36,723 nt of DNA from Planctomycetota bacterium (GCA_029259795.1 JAJDEM010000017.1:1-36723), one strand, 5' to 3'; shown: positions 1-8,039, numbered from the stretch's first letter. The notes: generated from the letters alone by a model not told the origin. Translations and numbers: made by a program.

Positions 1-255
1 GCGCGCCCGGCGCTGCGGATCGCCCTCCAGCACGCGAAGACCCCCGACCATGTCGGCACCGTCTTCGCCGGGCAGGATCTCGAGGCCGTCGAGAAGGCTC
101 GTGGCTACGCCTCGCAGGTCCCGCCGAGCAGCCCGTCTGTGGCGCTGTTCAAGGGCTCCGAGCTGGCGTACTTCATGCCGCGCCACATGGTCGAGAGCCG
201 CGATGCCCAGACGATCGCATTCGACCTCGTGACGGCCTTCGACGAGAACTGCTAG
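1..255 (+). CDS. Bacilliredoxin, BrxA/BrxB family (C-terminal part)
   Basis: The frame is open from the first base and gives the last 84 residues of a BrxA/BrxB (YphP/YqiW, DUF1094) protein. Family hallmarks visible here are the ARPA start just after the active-site region, TVFAGQDLEAVEKAR, the PPSSPSVALFKGSEL strand-turn and a C-terminal AFDENC. In the family these small thioredoxin-fold proteins remove bacillithiol or other thiols from mixed disulfides in the cytoplasm. The catalytic CGC motif normally lies a few residues before ARPA, so it falls just outside the window and cannot be checked. The gene ends 7 bases before the next start on the same strand, so the two may be cotranscribed. 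The family call is firm; the thiol partner in this organism is unknown. Confidence 0.88.
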   Translation, partial: ARPALRIALQHAKTPDHVGTVFAGQDLEAVEKARGYASQVPPSSPSVALFKGSELAYFMPRHMVESRDAQTIAFDLVTAFDENC

Positions 256-262
256 CGCCTCG

Positions 263-550
263 ATGGGTACGTTTCATGACGACAAGGGCGAGCTGCACGG
301 CATCACCGTTGTCGTAGACCTGAAAGACACCCGTGTGTTCGTCGGGCGCTGCGACACCGTCCTGCCCGAGGGCGTCGTCTTGCTCGACGCCGATATGCAC
401 GACGAGAGTGAGCCTACGCCGAACGGCGACGTGCTCTCCAAGGCGGACTACCTGATCAACGCCCGCAAGTTCGGCGTCTGGAAGAAGTACGAGCGCATCG
501 TCGTCCCGACAGACGCCGTAGCCAGCGTCGAGCGCCTCGGCGCGAGCTAG
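263..550 (+). CDS. Conserved small protein of unknown function
   Basis: A 95-residue acidic cytoplasmic protein with no signal peptide or membrane segment. It begins MGTFHDDKGELHGITVVVD and ends with a segment (KKYERIVVPTDAVASVERL) that reads like the last strands of a small beta-rich domain. I do not recognise the family. It starts 8 bases after the bacilliredoxin stop, on the same strand, so it is probably in that operon. There is no Shine-Dalgarno site before the ATG. Its last bases belong to a near-perfect 22-bp duplication that also contains the stop codon of the convergent gene. Coding is supported by the tight packing with the upstream gene. Confidence 0.6.
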   Translation: MGTFHDDKGELHGITVVVDLKDTRVFVGRCDTVLPEGVVLLDADMHDESEPTPNGDVLSKADYLINARKFGVWKKYERIVVPTDAVASVERLGAS

Positions 551-580
551 CAATCCCCGAGCGCCTCGGCGTGAGCTAGC
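530..580. repeat. 22-bp near-perfect duplication across two convergent stop codons
   Basis: Bases 530-551 and 559-580 are identical except for one C/T difference and are separated by 7 bases. Each copy ends in GCTAGC, a palindrome that gives TAG on both strands. The first copy provides the stop of the plus-strand gene (548-550) and the second the stop of the minus-strand gene (576-578). Confidence 0.85.
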
Positions 581-1865
581 GCTTGCGGCGCCGCCCGGTG
601 CCGCGGATGCGACCGAACTCCTTCTCCTCGAGCTTGCGCTGCGCTTTCTCCCAGGCGAGGTCGATCGCGCCGGCGTAGTAGTGGCTGGGCTTCCAGAGCG
701 CCCAGTACTGCTTGCGCAGGTACCACGCCCCGGGCACGCGCCGGCGGGCCGCATCCAGCACCTCCAGCGCCGCCGCGAACGCACCCGCCTCGATGTGCAA
801 GGCGGCCAGTCGAAAGGCGAACGGCGCAGACTGCGGGTGGTGCTCGACGAGCGCTTGGGCGTGGATCAGCTTCTCGGCTTGCTGGCTTGCGTCGTGGTGC
901 GGGAGGAGCGCAAGCCGCGGCCCGACGGCCTTGGGCTCCGACTTGGCGAACTCACGCAGGACGTCCAGTCCGAGGCGCGGCGCGCGTCCGGCGGGCTTGG
1001 GCGGCCGCGTGACGGCGGCTTCCTTGATGTGGAGATCGATCCACGCCAGGGCGGCTTCATCGGCCCGCGTGCCCTCGGCTCGCAAGACGCCGAGTTCATC
1101 GACGTAGTACCAGTGGCCCACATCGGTCAGCGGGAAGGCGCGCGCGAGATCGGCGTAGCGGTCGACGGCAATGCGTGCGGTGCCTGCATGCTGCGCGTAG
1201 TCGCGCGCGTGCTTGTCGCCTTCGACGTCCAAGGCGGCGAACACGACGATCACGCTCTCCCCCGCGCGGTGGGCCATGACCGAGCGCCACGTGTCGAGCC
1301 GATCGCGACTCGGCGACCACGAGGCCCACGTCATCAGCAGCAAGCGCTTGCCCCGCGCGTCGCGCAGGCTGTGCGTGCTGCCGTCGAGGAACGTCAGTGC
1401 GACGTCGGGAACCAGCTGCCCCACACGCGCGCGCTTGGGCTCCTTCACGGCCCAGCGACCGCTTGCCGTCTGGAGCGCGTGCACGCCACTCTTCGCCTTG
1501 TGGCGCACACCCAGCAGCTTGGCCGCCTTGGCGAGCTCGAAGGAGGGGGCATTCGCCTCGCCGAGTACAGCGTCGCGATAGACGCCGCAGCGGTCCCGTC
1601 CGCAGAGCAGCCAGCCGCCGCGTTCCCGGCGCCGATCGGGGCGCTTGCCCTGCGGCGGGCGCGGGATCATGGGCTTGACGATCACGTCGAGTGCCACCCC
1701 GAGGTCAGCCGTCGTGATCCAGACCTTGCCGTCGGATGCGAGCTGCAGGCCGTCCGGCAACTTGATCGCCTTGCCGTCGACGGTCAGCCGCGGCACTGCG
1801 TCTTCGGCCCACGCGCCCGGCGTGAGGAGGAGCAGGAGCCCTAGCGTGAGGAGCAGGCAGCGCAT
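576..1865 (-). CDS. Secreted thioredoxin-fold (TlpA/AhpC-TSA-like) protein lacking the CxxC motif
   Basis: About 429 residues from the ATG at 1865; a TTG nine bases upstream is possible but less likely. Signal peptide (hydrophobic leucine run ending AWA-ED), then a segment resembling the copper-amine-oxidase N-like domain (VDGKAIKLPDGL...VWITTADLGVAL), then a redoxin domain opening VGQLVPDVALTFLDG and LLLMTWASW, then a helical C-terminal region like TPRs. In active TlpA/ResA proteins WASW is followed by CxxC; here it is S-P-S-R, so disulfide reduction by this domain is not expected. Two cysteines (CGRDRC) sit earlier in the chain. The start is preceded by TAGCTT seven bases upstream and no Shine-Dalgarno site. 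It probably acts outside the cytoplasm as a non-redox or binding member of the fold. Confidence 0.75.
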   Translation of the reverse strand: MRCLLLTLGLLLLLTPGAWAEDAVPRLTVDGKAIKLPDGLQLASDGKVWITTADLGVALDVIVKPMIPRPPQGKRPDRRRERGGWLLCGRDRCGVYRDAVLGEANAPSFELAKAAKLLGVRHKAKSGVHALQTASGRWAVKEPKRARVGQLVPDVALTFLDGSTHSLRDARGKRLLLMTWASWSPSRDRLDTWRSVMAHRAGESVIVVFAALDVEGDKHARDYAQHAGTARIAVDRYADLARAFPLTDVGHWYYVDELGVLRAEGTRADEAALAWIDLHIKEAAVTRPPKPAGRAPRLGLDVLREFAKSEPKAVGPRLALLPHHDASQQAEKLIHAQALVEHHPQSAPFAFRLAALHIEAGAFAAALEVLDAARRRVPGAWYLRKQYWALWKPSHYYAGAIDLAWEKAQRKLEEKEFGRIRGTGRRRKR

Positions 1866-1872
1866 GCACGCC

Positions 1873-1878
1873 AAGCTA
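1873..1878 (-). promoter_or_regulatory. Possible -10 box placed for a leaderless transcript
   Basis: TAGCTT on the minus strand, 7 bases before the ATG at 1865. With this spacing transcription would begin at or next to the start codon. No Shine-Dalgarno site is present, and no -35 match is seen. Confidence 0.35.
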
Positions 1879-1913
1879 GCAGCCTTCCGTACGCGCCTCG
1901 GCTCACGAGTCCG

Positions 1914-3893
1914 CTAGTACCCCGGAATCGAGCGAAGGCCTGCGGGGGGCGCGCTGCCTTCGAGGTCGGGATCGGCGGCGGCGCGCTCCTCGGCGATTGG
2001 GCCGGGCATGCCGTCCATCAGGCGCTTGATGTCCTCGGCGGCGGCGGCGACCTGAGCCTTCGGCCCCGCGACCGTGACGATGTAGGTGCGGGTGAGGTCG
2101 CAAGCGAAGTGCGCGACGCCGTGGATGTGCGCCGGCGTCGGCAGCGGGTGCTGCAGGCCGGTCTCGCCCATGACGCTCGACGCGCTTGCCTGTCCTGCGG
2201 AGAAGATCCGCCCGAGCAGCATCTGGGCGATCTGAGGGAGCCCGGCCGCGGAGACCTCCCGGCGAATGACGGTGTAGGTCAGCGTGACCTCGCCCTTGCG
2301 GACGGTGGCGAACGTGGCGGGCCTGCGCCCGCCGAGCGAGCCCGTCCAACCCTTCGGCAGCTTCAGCCCGAGTCCGCGGCGGCGATCGACGAGCTCGAGG
2401 CCGGCGAACGGGTCGGCGGCCGTATCCCCCTGGTCGGCGGTGTGGCGGGGAAATGTCGTCTTCTCGAAAACGGCCCAGGCCTTGTCGAACGAGTCCGCCG
2501 GTACGCCGTCGAGGATCAGGAGCTCCTGGCCGCGCTTGAGGATGCGGCCGCGGCCGTAGGTGTTCGTGAAGTCGAAGCTCATCGTCGGCACGCTGGCTGC
2601 GTCGTCTCGTTGCCAGCCGCCACCCTTCCAACTATCCCCGGCGACCTTGCGGCGGGCCTCGCCCAGCAGGCGCGCGGCTTCTTCCGAGTCCTCGAGCGTG
2701 TCGAACGCGAAGGCCTGGACGAAGATGATGTGCTTGGCGTCGTTCTCGATGAACTGCGCGCGGCCCGCATCCCAGCCGCGCGAGGCGATGGTGGAGCGGT
2801 CGTCGAGGAACGTACCGAAGTCCATGTCCCGCGCTGCCAGGCGGCCGTCGCGGCCACCCATGAAGTAGTCGAGGAAGAGAGCCAGGTCGAGCTCGCCGAC
2901 ACTGTGTTCGTCGAGTGTCTTCCAGGGCTTGCCGAGGGCGGCTGCGAGATCACCGCCCCACGTGACCTTGCGCGGGTAGTCGCGCTCGGCGCCCAGCCAC
3001 TTGTGGGGGTGGAGGACCTGCTCCTGCGTCGTGGGCGGATCATCGAGCAGGCGCTGCATGCCCGCGCGGTAGCCGTACTTCTTGAACAGATGGCTGACGA
3101 AGTTCGGGCCGATCTGATAGTGCAGTTGGGTGGTCAGGAGAATGTAGGCTGGCGTCGTCCGCAGCATGTCCTGCTGAGCCGCCCCGCCCGTTTGCTTGGC
3201 CATGGACGCGTAGTAGTGCCGTGCGACGTCAGGCTGCAAGTCCTGGAAGCGGCGTCGTCCGTACTCGGCGCTGCCTTCCATCATGCAGCGGATGGCGAAG
3301 ACGCGGTCCGGGTCGGATTCGCGGTAGGGCTTCTCGATCTTCTCGAAGTCGAAGTGCTGATCCTCGAGTGCATGGATGAGCTCGTGAGCAATCGTGGGCT
3401 TCTGCCCCTCGACATCCAGCCCCTCGATGACGACCATCTTCCCCGTCTCGGGGTTGTAGAAGCCTGCGATGGCCGACTCGTACATGGCGAGCACCATCTG
3501 CTGGAGGTCTTCCGTCGGCTTCAGCAGGCCGATGCGCCGCAGGATGCGCGTGTCCCGATCCCAGTCCTCGGGGGTCGCTTCCTTGGCAAGCTCCGAGATC
3601 ATGAAGGCGCGCAGTTCCTTGCGCGTCATCACGGCGGCTTCGACCGGCCGCTTCCACGGCAGATCGCGAATCTTCGAGACCAGCGGTCGAAGCTTGTCCA
3701 CCGCCTTCTGGATGCGTGCCTTCTCGGCCGCCTTCTTCTGCGCCTCGGGCGTCTTCGCCACGGGCGGGGCCGGCTCGGCCTTGGGCGTCTCGCCGTCGGG
3801 CGTCGCGGGCTTCGGGTCGTCCGCCACGGCGACGCTCCACGAGGCAAACACGACGCAGGCCAGCAAGGCAGGCCAGAGCAGGAGGCGGGGCAT
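1914..3893 (-). CDS. Secreted zinc-metallopeptidase-like protein (HExxH...EGSAE)
   Basis: 659 residues from the ATG at 3893, chosen because GGAGA lies six bases upstream and the signal peptide (MPRLLLWPALLACVVF...AVADD) begins there. A Pro/Ala/Lys-rich linker (residues 26-60) precedes the catalytic-like core: HELIHALEDQHFD at 170-182 supplies H170, E171 and H174, and EGSAEY near 206-211 supplies a likely third zinc ligand (E207). The upstream GFYNPETGKMVVIEG strand is typical of this HEL(T/I)HALQDQ-like group. The rest, including a C-terminal region of about 180 residues, I do not recognise. Role inferred: an envelope or periplasmic peptidase; the substrate is unknown. It ends 48 bases before the next minus-strand gene. 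Confidence 0.75.
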   Translation of the reverse strand: MPRLLLWPALLACVVFASWSVAVADDPKPATPDGETPKAEPAPPVAKTPEAQKKAAEKARIQKAVDKLRPLVSKIRDLPWKRPVEAAVMTRKELRAFMISELAKEATPEDWDRDTRILRRIGLLKPTEDLQQMVLAMYESAIAGFYNPETGKMVVIEGLDVEGQKPTIAHELIHALEDQHFDFEKIEKPYRESDPDRVFAIRCMMEGSAEYGRRRFQDLQPDVARHYYASMAKQTGGAAQQDMLRTTPAYILLTTQLHYQIGPNFVSHLFKKYGYRAGMQRLLDDPPTTQEQVLHPHKWLGAERDYPRKVTWGGDLAAALGKPWKTLDEHSVGELDLALFLDYFMGGRDGRLAARDMDFGTFLDDRSTIASRGWDAGRAQFIENDAKHIIFVQAFAFDTLEDSEEAARLLGEARRKVAGDSWKGGGWQRDDAASVPTMSFDFTNTYGRGRILKRGQELLILDGVPADSFDKAWAVFEKTTFPRHTADQGDTAADPFAGLELVDRRRGLGLKLPKGWTGSLGGRRPATFATVRKGEVTLTYTVIRREVSAAGLPQIAQMLLGRIFSAGQASASSVMGETGLQHPLPTPAHIHGVAHFACDLTRTYIVTVAGPKAQVAAAAEDIKRLMDGMPGPIAEERAAADPDLEGSAPPAGLRSIPGY

Positions 3894-3973
3894 GGCGATC
3901 TCCGGTCGGGGGAGCGCGATGCTACTGCCTGCGGCGGGGGCGCTATCAATCCGCAAAGGCCCGGGTGAAGGGG

Positions 3974-3979
3974 TACCAT
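3974..3979 (+). promoter_or_regulatory. Possible -10 box placed for a leaderless transcript
   Basis: TACCAT, 6 bases before the ATG at 3986, with no Shine-Dalgarno site between them. The placement is one reason for choosing that start over the in-frame ATG at 4022. Confidence 0.35.
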
Positions 3980-3985
3980 CGGCCT

Positions 3986-4543
3986 ATGTGCGTCCTGGCC
4001 CAGACCGTTGCGATCCCCGACATGATCCTGCTCGGATTGTGCGCGCTCTTGGGCATCCGGGGCGCGATCAAGGGCTTCGCCTGGCAGCTCGTCCGCACCA
4101 TCGGATTGGTGGCCGCCCTCTGGGCCGCTACGCGCTTCTACGACCCGGTCGGCGGCTGGCTGGACGAGCGGCTTCCCATCCCGTCGATGACCGCGCCGTG
4201 GGTCGGCTGGCTCGGCGTGCTCGCCGTCGTCTTTCTCGTCTTCTCCTACCTTGCGTGGGTTGCCAAGGGTGCCGTGAAGACCATCAACCTTGGTGGCCTC
4301 GACCGGCTGCTCGGCTTCCTGCTCGGTGGTGTGATGGCGTTGCTCGTGGGTGCGGCGGCCTTCGTGATGTGGGGCCACTACGTCGGCGAAGATCGGCTGC
4401 GAACCACGCTCGAAGACTCGATCTCGGCGCGCTACATGGCCGAGGCGGTGGACGTCGTTGCGCCGCTCTTCCCGGAAGACATCCGCACACGCTTTCGAAA
4501 GTCCCTCGACGCGCTCGATGCGGCGGGTGAGGCGAGCGAGTAG
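3986..4543 (+). CDS. CvpA family membrane protein
   Basis: 185 residues with about four hydrophobic segments. The N-terminal part (DMILLGLCALLGIRGAIKGFAWQLVRTIGLVAALWAA) has the CvpA pattern of a first helix, a GxxxGF turn and a second helix. Helices three and four follow at PWVGWLGVLAVVFLVFSYLAW and RLLGFLLGGVMALLVGAAAFVM. In CvpA proteins (colicin V production, and envelope homeostasis more broadly) the molecular function is poorly defined. The start at 3986 follows TACCAT by six bases; the ATG at 4022 would remove 12 residues and leave the domain intact. It is divergent from the metallopeptidase gene and ends 17 bases before the convergent hypothetical gene. Confidence 0.75.
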   Translation: MCVLAQTVAIPDMILLGLCALLGIRGAIKGFAWQLVRTIGLVAALWAATRFYDPVGGWLDERLPIPSMTAPWVGWLGVLAVVFLVFSYLAWVAKGAVKTINLGGLDRLLGFLLGGVMALLVGAAAFVMWGHYVGEDRLRTTLEDSISARYMAEAVDVVAPLFPEDIRTRFRKSLDALDAAGEASE

Positions 4544-4560
4544 CGAAGCGAACGCAGGCG

Positions 4561-5310
4561 CTAGTCCTCGTCGACCGTCTCGAAGCCGTCGATCTCAAGC
4601 AAGTCGGACGGCATCTCGAACGCGCGGGGCGCTTCCGGCAGCGCGGATTCGGGGTCGCTGGCTGCGACGGTTGCCTCGTCCGACTCCGGTGTCGAGGGCT
4701 CTGCCATCGGCGCATCCGAGTCGCCGGGGGTCCACGCGCCCGGACTGGGCGACGCGGGGGCGGCGGGCGCCGGCCACGCAGCCGCAGGCGGCGGGGCCTC
4801 GGCCTCGGCGGTCGTGCGGTACTCATAGCGCGCCCAGCCGCGCACCTCGGCGCGCCGGCTCTCGAGCGCGGTTGCGCCTGCGCCAGCGCTCATGAGTTCG
4901 ACAAGCGCGGCGTCGTAGCAGACGTCGTCGTCGACCCGAATCGCCGGCATGCGGCCTTCGCGCTCGAGCCGCTCGAGAGCGGGCGGCGTGGCGAAGAGGG
5001 CGCGGGCGGCGTCGCCCGGCGAAAGCAGCGTGTCGCAGGGCAGCTTGCTGCGAGCCCGGACGGGCTTGCGCGCACCCGCGGCCGGCGGGGCCAAGCGACC
5101 GAGCCAGTAGGACGCGAGCGAGATGGCGTCGGCGTTGCTCTTGCCGGACTCGGCGTCGACCCAGGGCGCGGGCAGCCCCAGCAGCGGCCCGACCTGGGCC
5201 GAGGGAATCAGCCGGATGCGGGCTTCCCGGCCGAGACGGATCGGATCCTTGAACAGCAGGGGTCCAGCCTCGGAAAGATCGTAGAGTTGGGCGTCGTCAA
5301 GGGAGAGCAT
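4561..5310 (-). CDS. Hypothetical protein with an excisionase/MerR-like helix-turn-helix segment
   Basis: 249 residues. The middle part, roughly residues 95-145 (LSPGDAARALFATPPALERLEREGRMPA followed by IRVDDDVCYDAALVELM), reads like the winged helix-turn-helix of excisionase and MerR-type DNA-binding domains. There the pattern is LSxxEAAxxLxVSxxTLxRLxxxGxLPAxRxGxxxxYxxxDVxxLL. The C-terminal third is a low-complexity Ala/Pro/Glu/Ser-rich tail and is probably disordered. The N-terminus (MLSLDDAQLYDLSEAGPLLFKDPIRLG) is not recognised. The ATG at 5310 follows TAGACT by seven bases and has no Shine-Dalgarno site. Sequence-specific DNA binding is an inference from the helix-turn-helix resemblance only. 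Confidence 0.6.
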   Translation of the reverse strand: MLSLDDAQLYDLSEAGPLLFKDPIRLGREARIRLIPSAQVGPLLGLPAPWVDAESGKSNADAISLASYWLGRLAPPAAGARKPVRARSKLPCDTLLSPGDAARALFATPPALERLEREGRMPAIRVDDDVCYDAALVELMSAGAGATALESRRAEVRGWARYEYRTTAEAEAPPPAAAWPAPAAPASPSPGAWTPGDSDAPMAEPSTPESDEATVAASDPESALPEAPRAFEMPSDLLEIDGFETVDED

Positions 5311-5317
5311 CCCAACC

Positions 5318-5323
5318 AGTCTA
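5318..5323 (-). promoter_or_regulatory. Possible -10 box placed for a leaderless transcript
   Basis: TAGACT on the minus strand, 7 bases before the ATG at 5310; no Shine-Dalgarno site. The same hexamer stands before the starts at 20963 and 21017. Confidence 0.4.
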
Positions 5324-5369
5324 CGCGTGGGTCCCCCGGTTCCCGGGGCGCACGTGAGGAGAGCCCGCC

Positions 5370-5933
5370 ATGCGCCACATCCCGAGCCTCACGCAAGACG
5401 TCTACCGCCTGCTACTCCTCGCGCTCGCGGTGGGCAGTCTCGTCGCCTGCAACAGCACCAACGAGGGCCCGCCCGCGACGGGCGCCGTGGCCCCGACCGT
5501 CGCGGGGGGCGCGCCGACGGCCTCCTACGCCGGGTATCAGGACGCCAAGCTCGCCTTCACTCGCCAGAGTGCGGACGGCATCGTCATCGCGACGCTGGAG
5601 GACTCGAGCTGGCTGCGCTTCGAGGGCCCGGCCGAGCAGGTGCAGGCCAACCACAAGGCCTACTTCGAGTACGGCTACACGACCTTTGGCGTGACGCTCC
5701 GCGCCCGCTCGTTCACCCGCCCGACCACCGAGCAGTTCCTGCTCGAGGACAGTACGGGCGCCCGCGTCAGCAGCCGCCCGGTGACCTTCAAGGGCAACCT
5801 CGTGACGGTGGACGATCGCTGGCAGTACGACTTCGATCTGTCCTTCCGCCACACGATCACGCGCGACGTGACCTGGCTGAAGCTCACGCGCATCTCGGAC
5901 GGCGAGTTCGTGGAATGGACGTTCGGTGGCTGA
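5370..5933 (+). CDS. Lipoprotein of unknown function (YcfL-like size)
   Basis: 187 residues. A basic N-terminus and leucine-rich core end in the lipobox LVAC with the lipidated cysteine at residue 27, followed by a Gly/Ala/Pro/Thr-rich linker to about residue 55. The mature domain (residues 55-187) has alternating hydrophobic strands and an aromatic, acidic end (ISDGEFVEWTFGG). It resembles in size and position of strands the periplasmic beta-sandwich lipoproteins such as YcfL/LpoB-associated proteins, but I cannot confirm homology. AGGAGA before the ATG supports the start. It is convergent with the NifB-like gene, 15 bases apart. Location inferred: outer or inner membrane, facing the periplasm. 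Confidence 0.7.
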   Translation: MRHIPSLTQDVYRLLLLALAVGSLVACNSTNEGPPATGAVAPTVAGGAPTASYAGYQDAKLAFTRQSADGIVIATLEDSSWLRFEGPAEQVQANHKAYFEYGYTTFGVTLRARSFTRPTTEQFLLEDSTGARVSSRPVTFKGNLVTVDDRWQYDFDLSFRHTITRDVTWLKLTRISDGEFVEWTFGG

Positions 5934-5948
5934 TCCCGCGCAGGTCGG

Positions 5949-7172
5949 CTACGTCGCTTGACGCAGCGTGCCGCGTGCGACGCGGTCGAGCACGGCTTCC
6001 ACGGGCCCACCGACGGCGACCGTGCGGATGCCGACGGCCCGCAGCAAGGTGACCGCGCGGGCCGAGAAGCCCGTGGCCACGACGGCGCGACAGCCGACGA
6101 CCGCGCGGAGGAACGTACGGGCATCGCCCACCCCGTCGTAGCGGCGCCGGGGGTTCTCCAAGAGGGCGCGCGTGCCGAGGCAGCGGATCTGTCGGCCGGT
6201 GACCGCGTAGATGTGCAGGAGGGGTGTGCCGGCCAGCGTCGCGTCGACCAAGGTGCCATCCCGGCTGGCGACAGCGATGACCTGGGCCTGGCGGCGCGGC
6301 AGTAGATCCGCGGTCTCCCCTTCTTCGGCGCCGGCCGGTAGCGTGCGCATCACATCCACGGCTTCAAGGCGATCGACGTCGACGGGCTTTGCGCGTCGCG
6401 GGTTGATCCAGTCCGTGACCCGCGGCTCGGTTGCCGGCGGGGCGGCAGCGAAGACGCGCTCGACGACCTCGCGGGCTTCTTCCAGCTCGGTTTCCGTCGG
6501 CGCGCCGCCCCGCGAGAGAGGCGCGCCATCCACCGGTTGATGAGGCACGAGGTCGAGGCGCTCTGCGCCCCCGGCCAGGGCCAGACGTGCGATGGCTTCG
6601 ATCTCGCGATCGTTCGCGGTCGGGATCAGGGTCGTGCGTACGGCGAGGGGAAGGCCCTCCCGCTCTGCAATCGCAAACGCCCGCTTGGATTCTTCGAGCA
6701 GCAGCCGCGCAGCAGCCGGTCGGTCCAGCGTGTCGGCGCGGTAGTCGGCGGCGGCGACCAAGCGCTCGGCTGTGCGGAGCGTCGCGGCGTCAAACCGCAG
6801 CACGAGGTAGCCGAGTCCGAACGATGTGAGCTCCTCGGTGTAGTCCGCCAGCAGTGGCCCGTCGATGACGAGCCCCGTGAGTACATCGGGGTGGTGCTCG
6901 CGCAGCAGCGCGAGGATCCGCAGCACGCTCTCGGGGCTCGAGAGCGGATCGCCGGGCCCTTCGATCTCCAGGACGAGCGGGCCGCGCAGGCTGGTCCGCG
7001 CGCTGGCGACGTAGCGCATGACGTCGGGTACATCGATGACGGGCGCCTCGGCATCGAACGGCCGGTCGCGCCGGAGCATCAGCGGGCGCGGCGCCGCCGG
7101 GAGGTTGAGCCGCCAGATTCCGAGGCTCGGGCCGGAAGCGGTCGAACCGGCGGGGGGCGTGTCGGATGTCAT
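5949..7172 (-). CDS. NifB-like protein with degenerate radical-SAM motif and C-terminal NifX/NafY domain
   Basis: 407 residues. The N-terminal two thirds follow the NifB radical-SAM core: RLNLPAAPR at 21-29 matches the strand before the cluster motif, IEGPGDPLSSPE at 70-81 matches the conserved (A/E)GPGDPLA segment, and AVRTTLIPTANDREI at 177-191 followed by LDLVPHQPV at 206-214 match the NSxLIPGxND and HNxMPLI segments. Where NifB has CNxxCNYC this protein has PLMLRRDR (30-37), so no 4Fe-4S cluster can be bound there. Residues 296-407 form a dinitrogenase-cofactor (NifX/NafY) domain: VIAVASRDGTLVDATLAGTP, then VGCRAVVATGFSARAVTLLRAVGIRTV. No other nif gene is visible. Catalysis as a NifB is therefore unlikely; ligand binding is possible. 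The ATG lacks a good Shine-Dalgarno site. Confidence 0.75.
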   Translation of the reverse strand: MTSDTPPAGSTASGPSLGIWRLNLPAAPRPLMLRRDRPFDAEAPVIDVPDVMRYVASARTSLRGPLVLEIEGPGDPLSSPESVLRILALLREHHPDVLTGLVIDGPLLADYTEELTSFGLGYLVLRFDAATLRTAERLVAAADYRADTLDRPAAARLLLEESKRAFAIAEREGLPLAVRTTLIPTANDREIEAIARLALAGGAERLDLVPHQPVDGAPLSRGGAPTETELEEAREVVERVFAAAPPATEPRVTDWINPRRAKPVDVDRLEAVDVMRTLPAGAEEGETADLLPRRQAQVIAVASRDGTLVDATLAGTPLLHIYAVTGRQIRCLGTRALLENPRRRYDGVGDARTFLRAVVGCRAVVATGFSARAVTLLRAVGIRTVAVGGPVEAVLDRVARGTLRQAT

Positions 7173-7234
7173 GGCTCTCGTGGGGGAACGGTGTACCGGC
7201 CCTTGCGGGGGGTCGCAAGGACGGCCTCTCGGAG

Positions 7235-7240
7235 TAGAAC
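7235..7240 (+). promoter_or_regulatory. Possible -10 box placed for a leaderless transcript
   Basis: TAGAAC, 7 bases before the ATG at 7248, with no Shine-Dalgarno site. It is a weaker match than the others because the last base is not T. Confidence 0.25.
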
Positions 7241-7247
7241 CGGGCCC

Positions 7248-8012
7248 ATGAACGACGCTTCGCCCGCCGCCACACCGCCGCCCGACGACGACGTCCGCGT
7301 CGTGGCGGCCGCGCCCGCCGAGGCGCCGATCTCGATCCTGGCGGTGATTGCGTTTCTCTCGAGCTTCATCGCGGGGCCCCTCGCCTACATGGCGGGCTGG
7401 AAGGTCGTGTTGATTCCGATCGCCATTGCCGCGTTGGCGCTGATGTTGATTCGGGCAAGCGGCAAGCGCGGGCGCCTGCTTGCGATCTTCGGCTTGCTCG
7501 TCGCAACGGGCTTTGGTTCGTGCGCTTGGCTCGCGCACTACAAGGGCTCGGATGAACTCACCGCCGTGCCGCGCGGTCTGCTTGGGATCCTCTCGGACAA
7601 AGGCATGACGGCCGAGGCCAAGGACACCGCCCTTGCGACCTGGGCGTGGCCCAAAGCGCTCGAGGAGAACCCCGGGCTGCCAGCGTCGTGGCGGGCGCGC
7701 TTCGCCAAGATCGAGAGCGAGCTCGGCGCTTGGTCCGGCGAGGTCGTCCACGGTGACCACCAGGTCGGCTTCAACGCAATCTTCATGCCCCCGACCCATG
7801 GCGAGGAGATCGAGCCACCGCGTGGGGCCCCCGCGGCTTCCGCGCTCGTTCCGGGCGGCGCGGTCTGGGTGAAGGCCCCCTTCGCCAAGGGCACGATCTG
7901 GGTCTGCGCGGTCCTCCTGACGGGCGACGGGGACTTCCGCGAGGAGCATTTCAGGGCTTACCGGGATGGCGTGCACCCTGTGGCGGGGGCGATCCGCTAC
8001 TTCCGTCCCTGA
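7248..8012 (+). CDS. Membrane protein of unknown function
   Basis: 254 residues. An Asp/Pro/Ala-rich cytoplasmic N-terminus (1-27) is followed by three hydrophobic segments: ISILAVIAFLSSFIAGPLAYMAG, VVLIPIAIAALALMLIRA and LLAIFGLLVATGFGSCAWLA. The arrangement resembles small DUF4190-like membrane modules, but I do not claim membership. The remaining 160 residues form a soluble domain with an alternating strand pattern ending IRYFRP. It is divergent from the NifB-like gene, with 75 bases between the two starts, and precedes the VWA gene by 63 bases on the same strand. Function unknown. Confidence 0.65.
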   Translation: MNDASPAATPPPDDDVRVVAAAPAEAPISILAVIAFLSSFIAGPLAYMAGWKVVLIPIAIAALALMLIRASGKRGRLLAIFGLLVATGFGSCAWLAHYKGSDELTAVPRGLLGILSDKGMTAEAKDTALATWAWPKALEENPGLPASWRARFAKIESELGAWSGEVVHGDHQVGFNAIFMPPTHGEEIEPPRGAPAASALVPGGAVWVKAPFAKGTIWVCAVLLTGDGDFREEHFRAYRDGVHPVAGAIRYFRP

Positions 8013-8039
8013 CTTGCGCGTGTGGGCCGTGCGTTTCGG

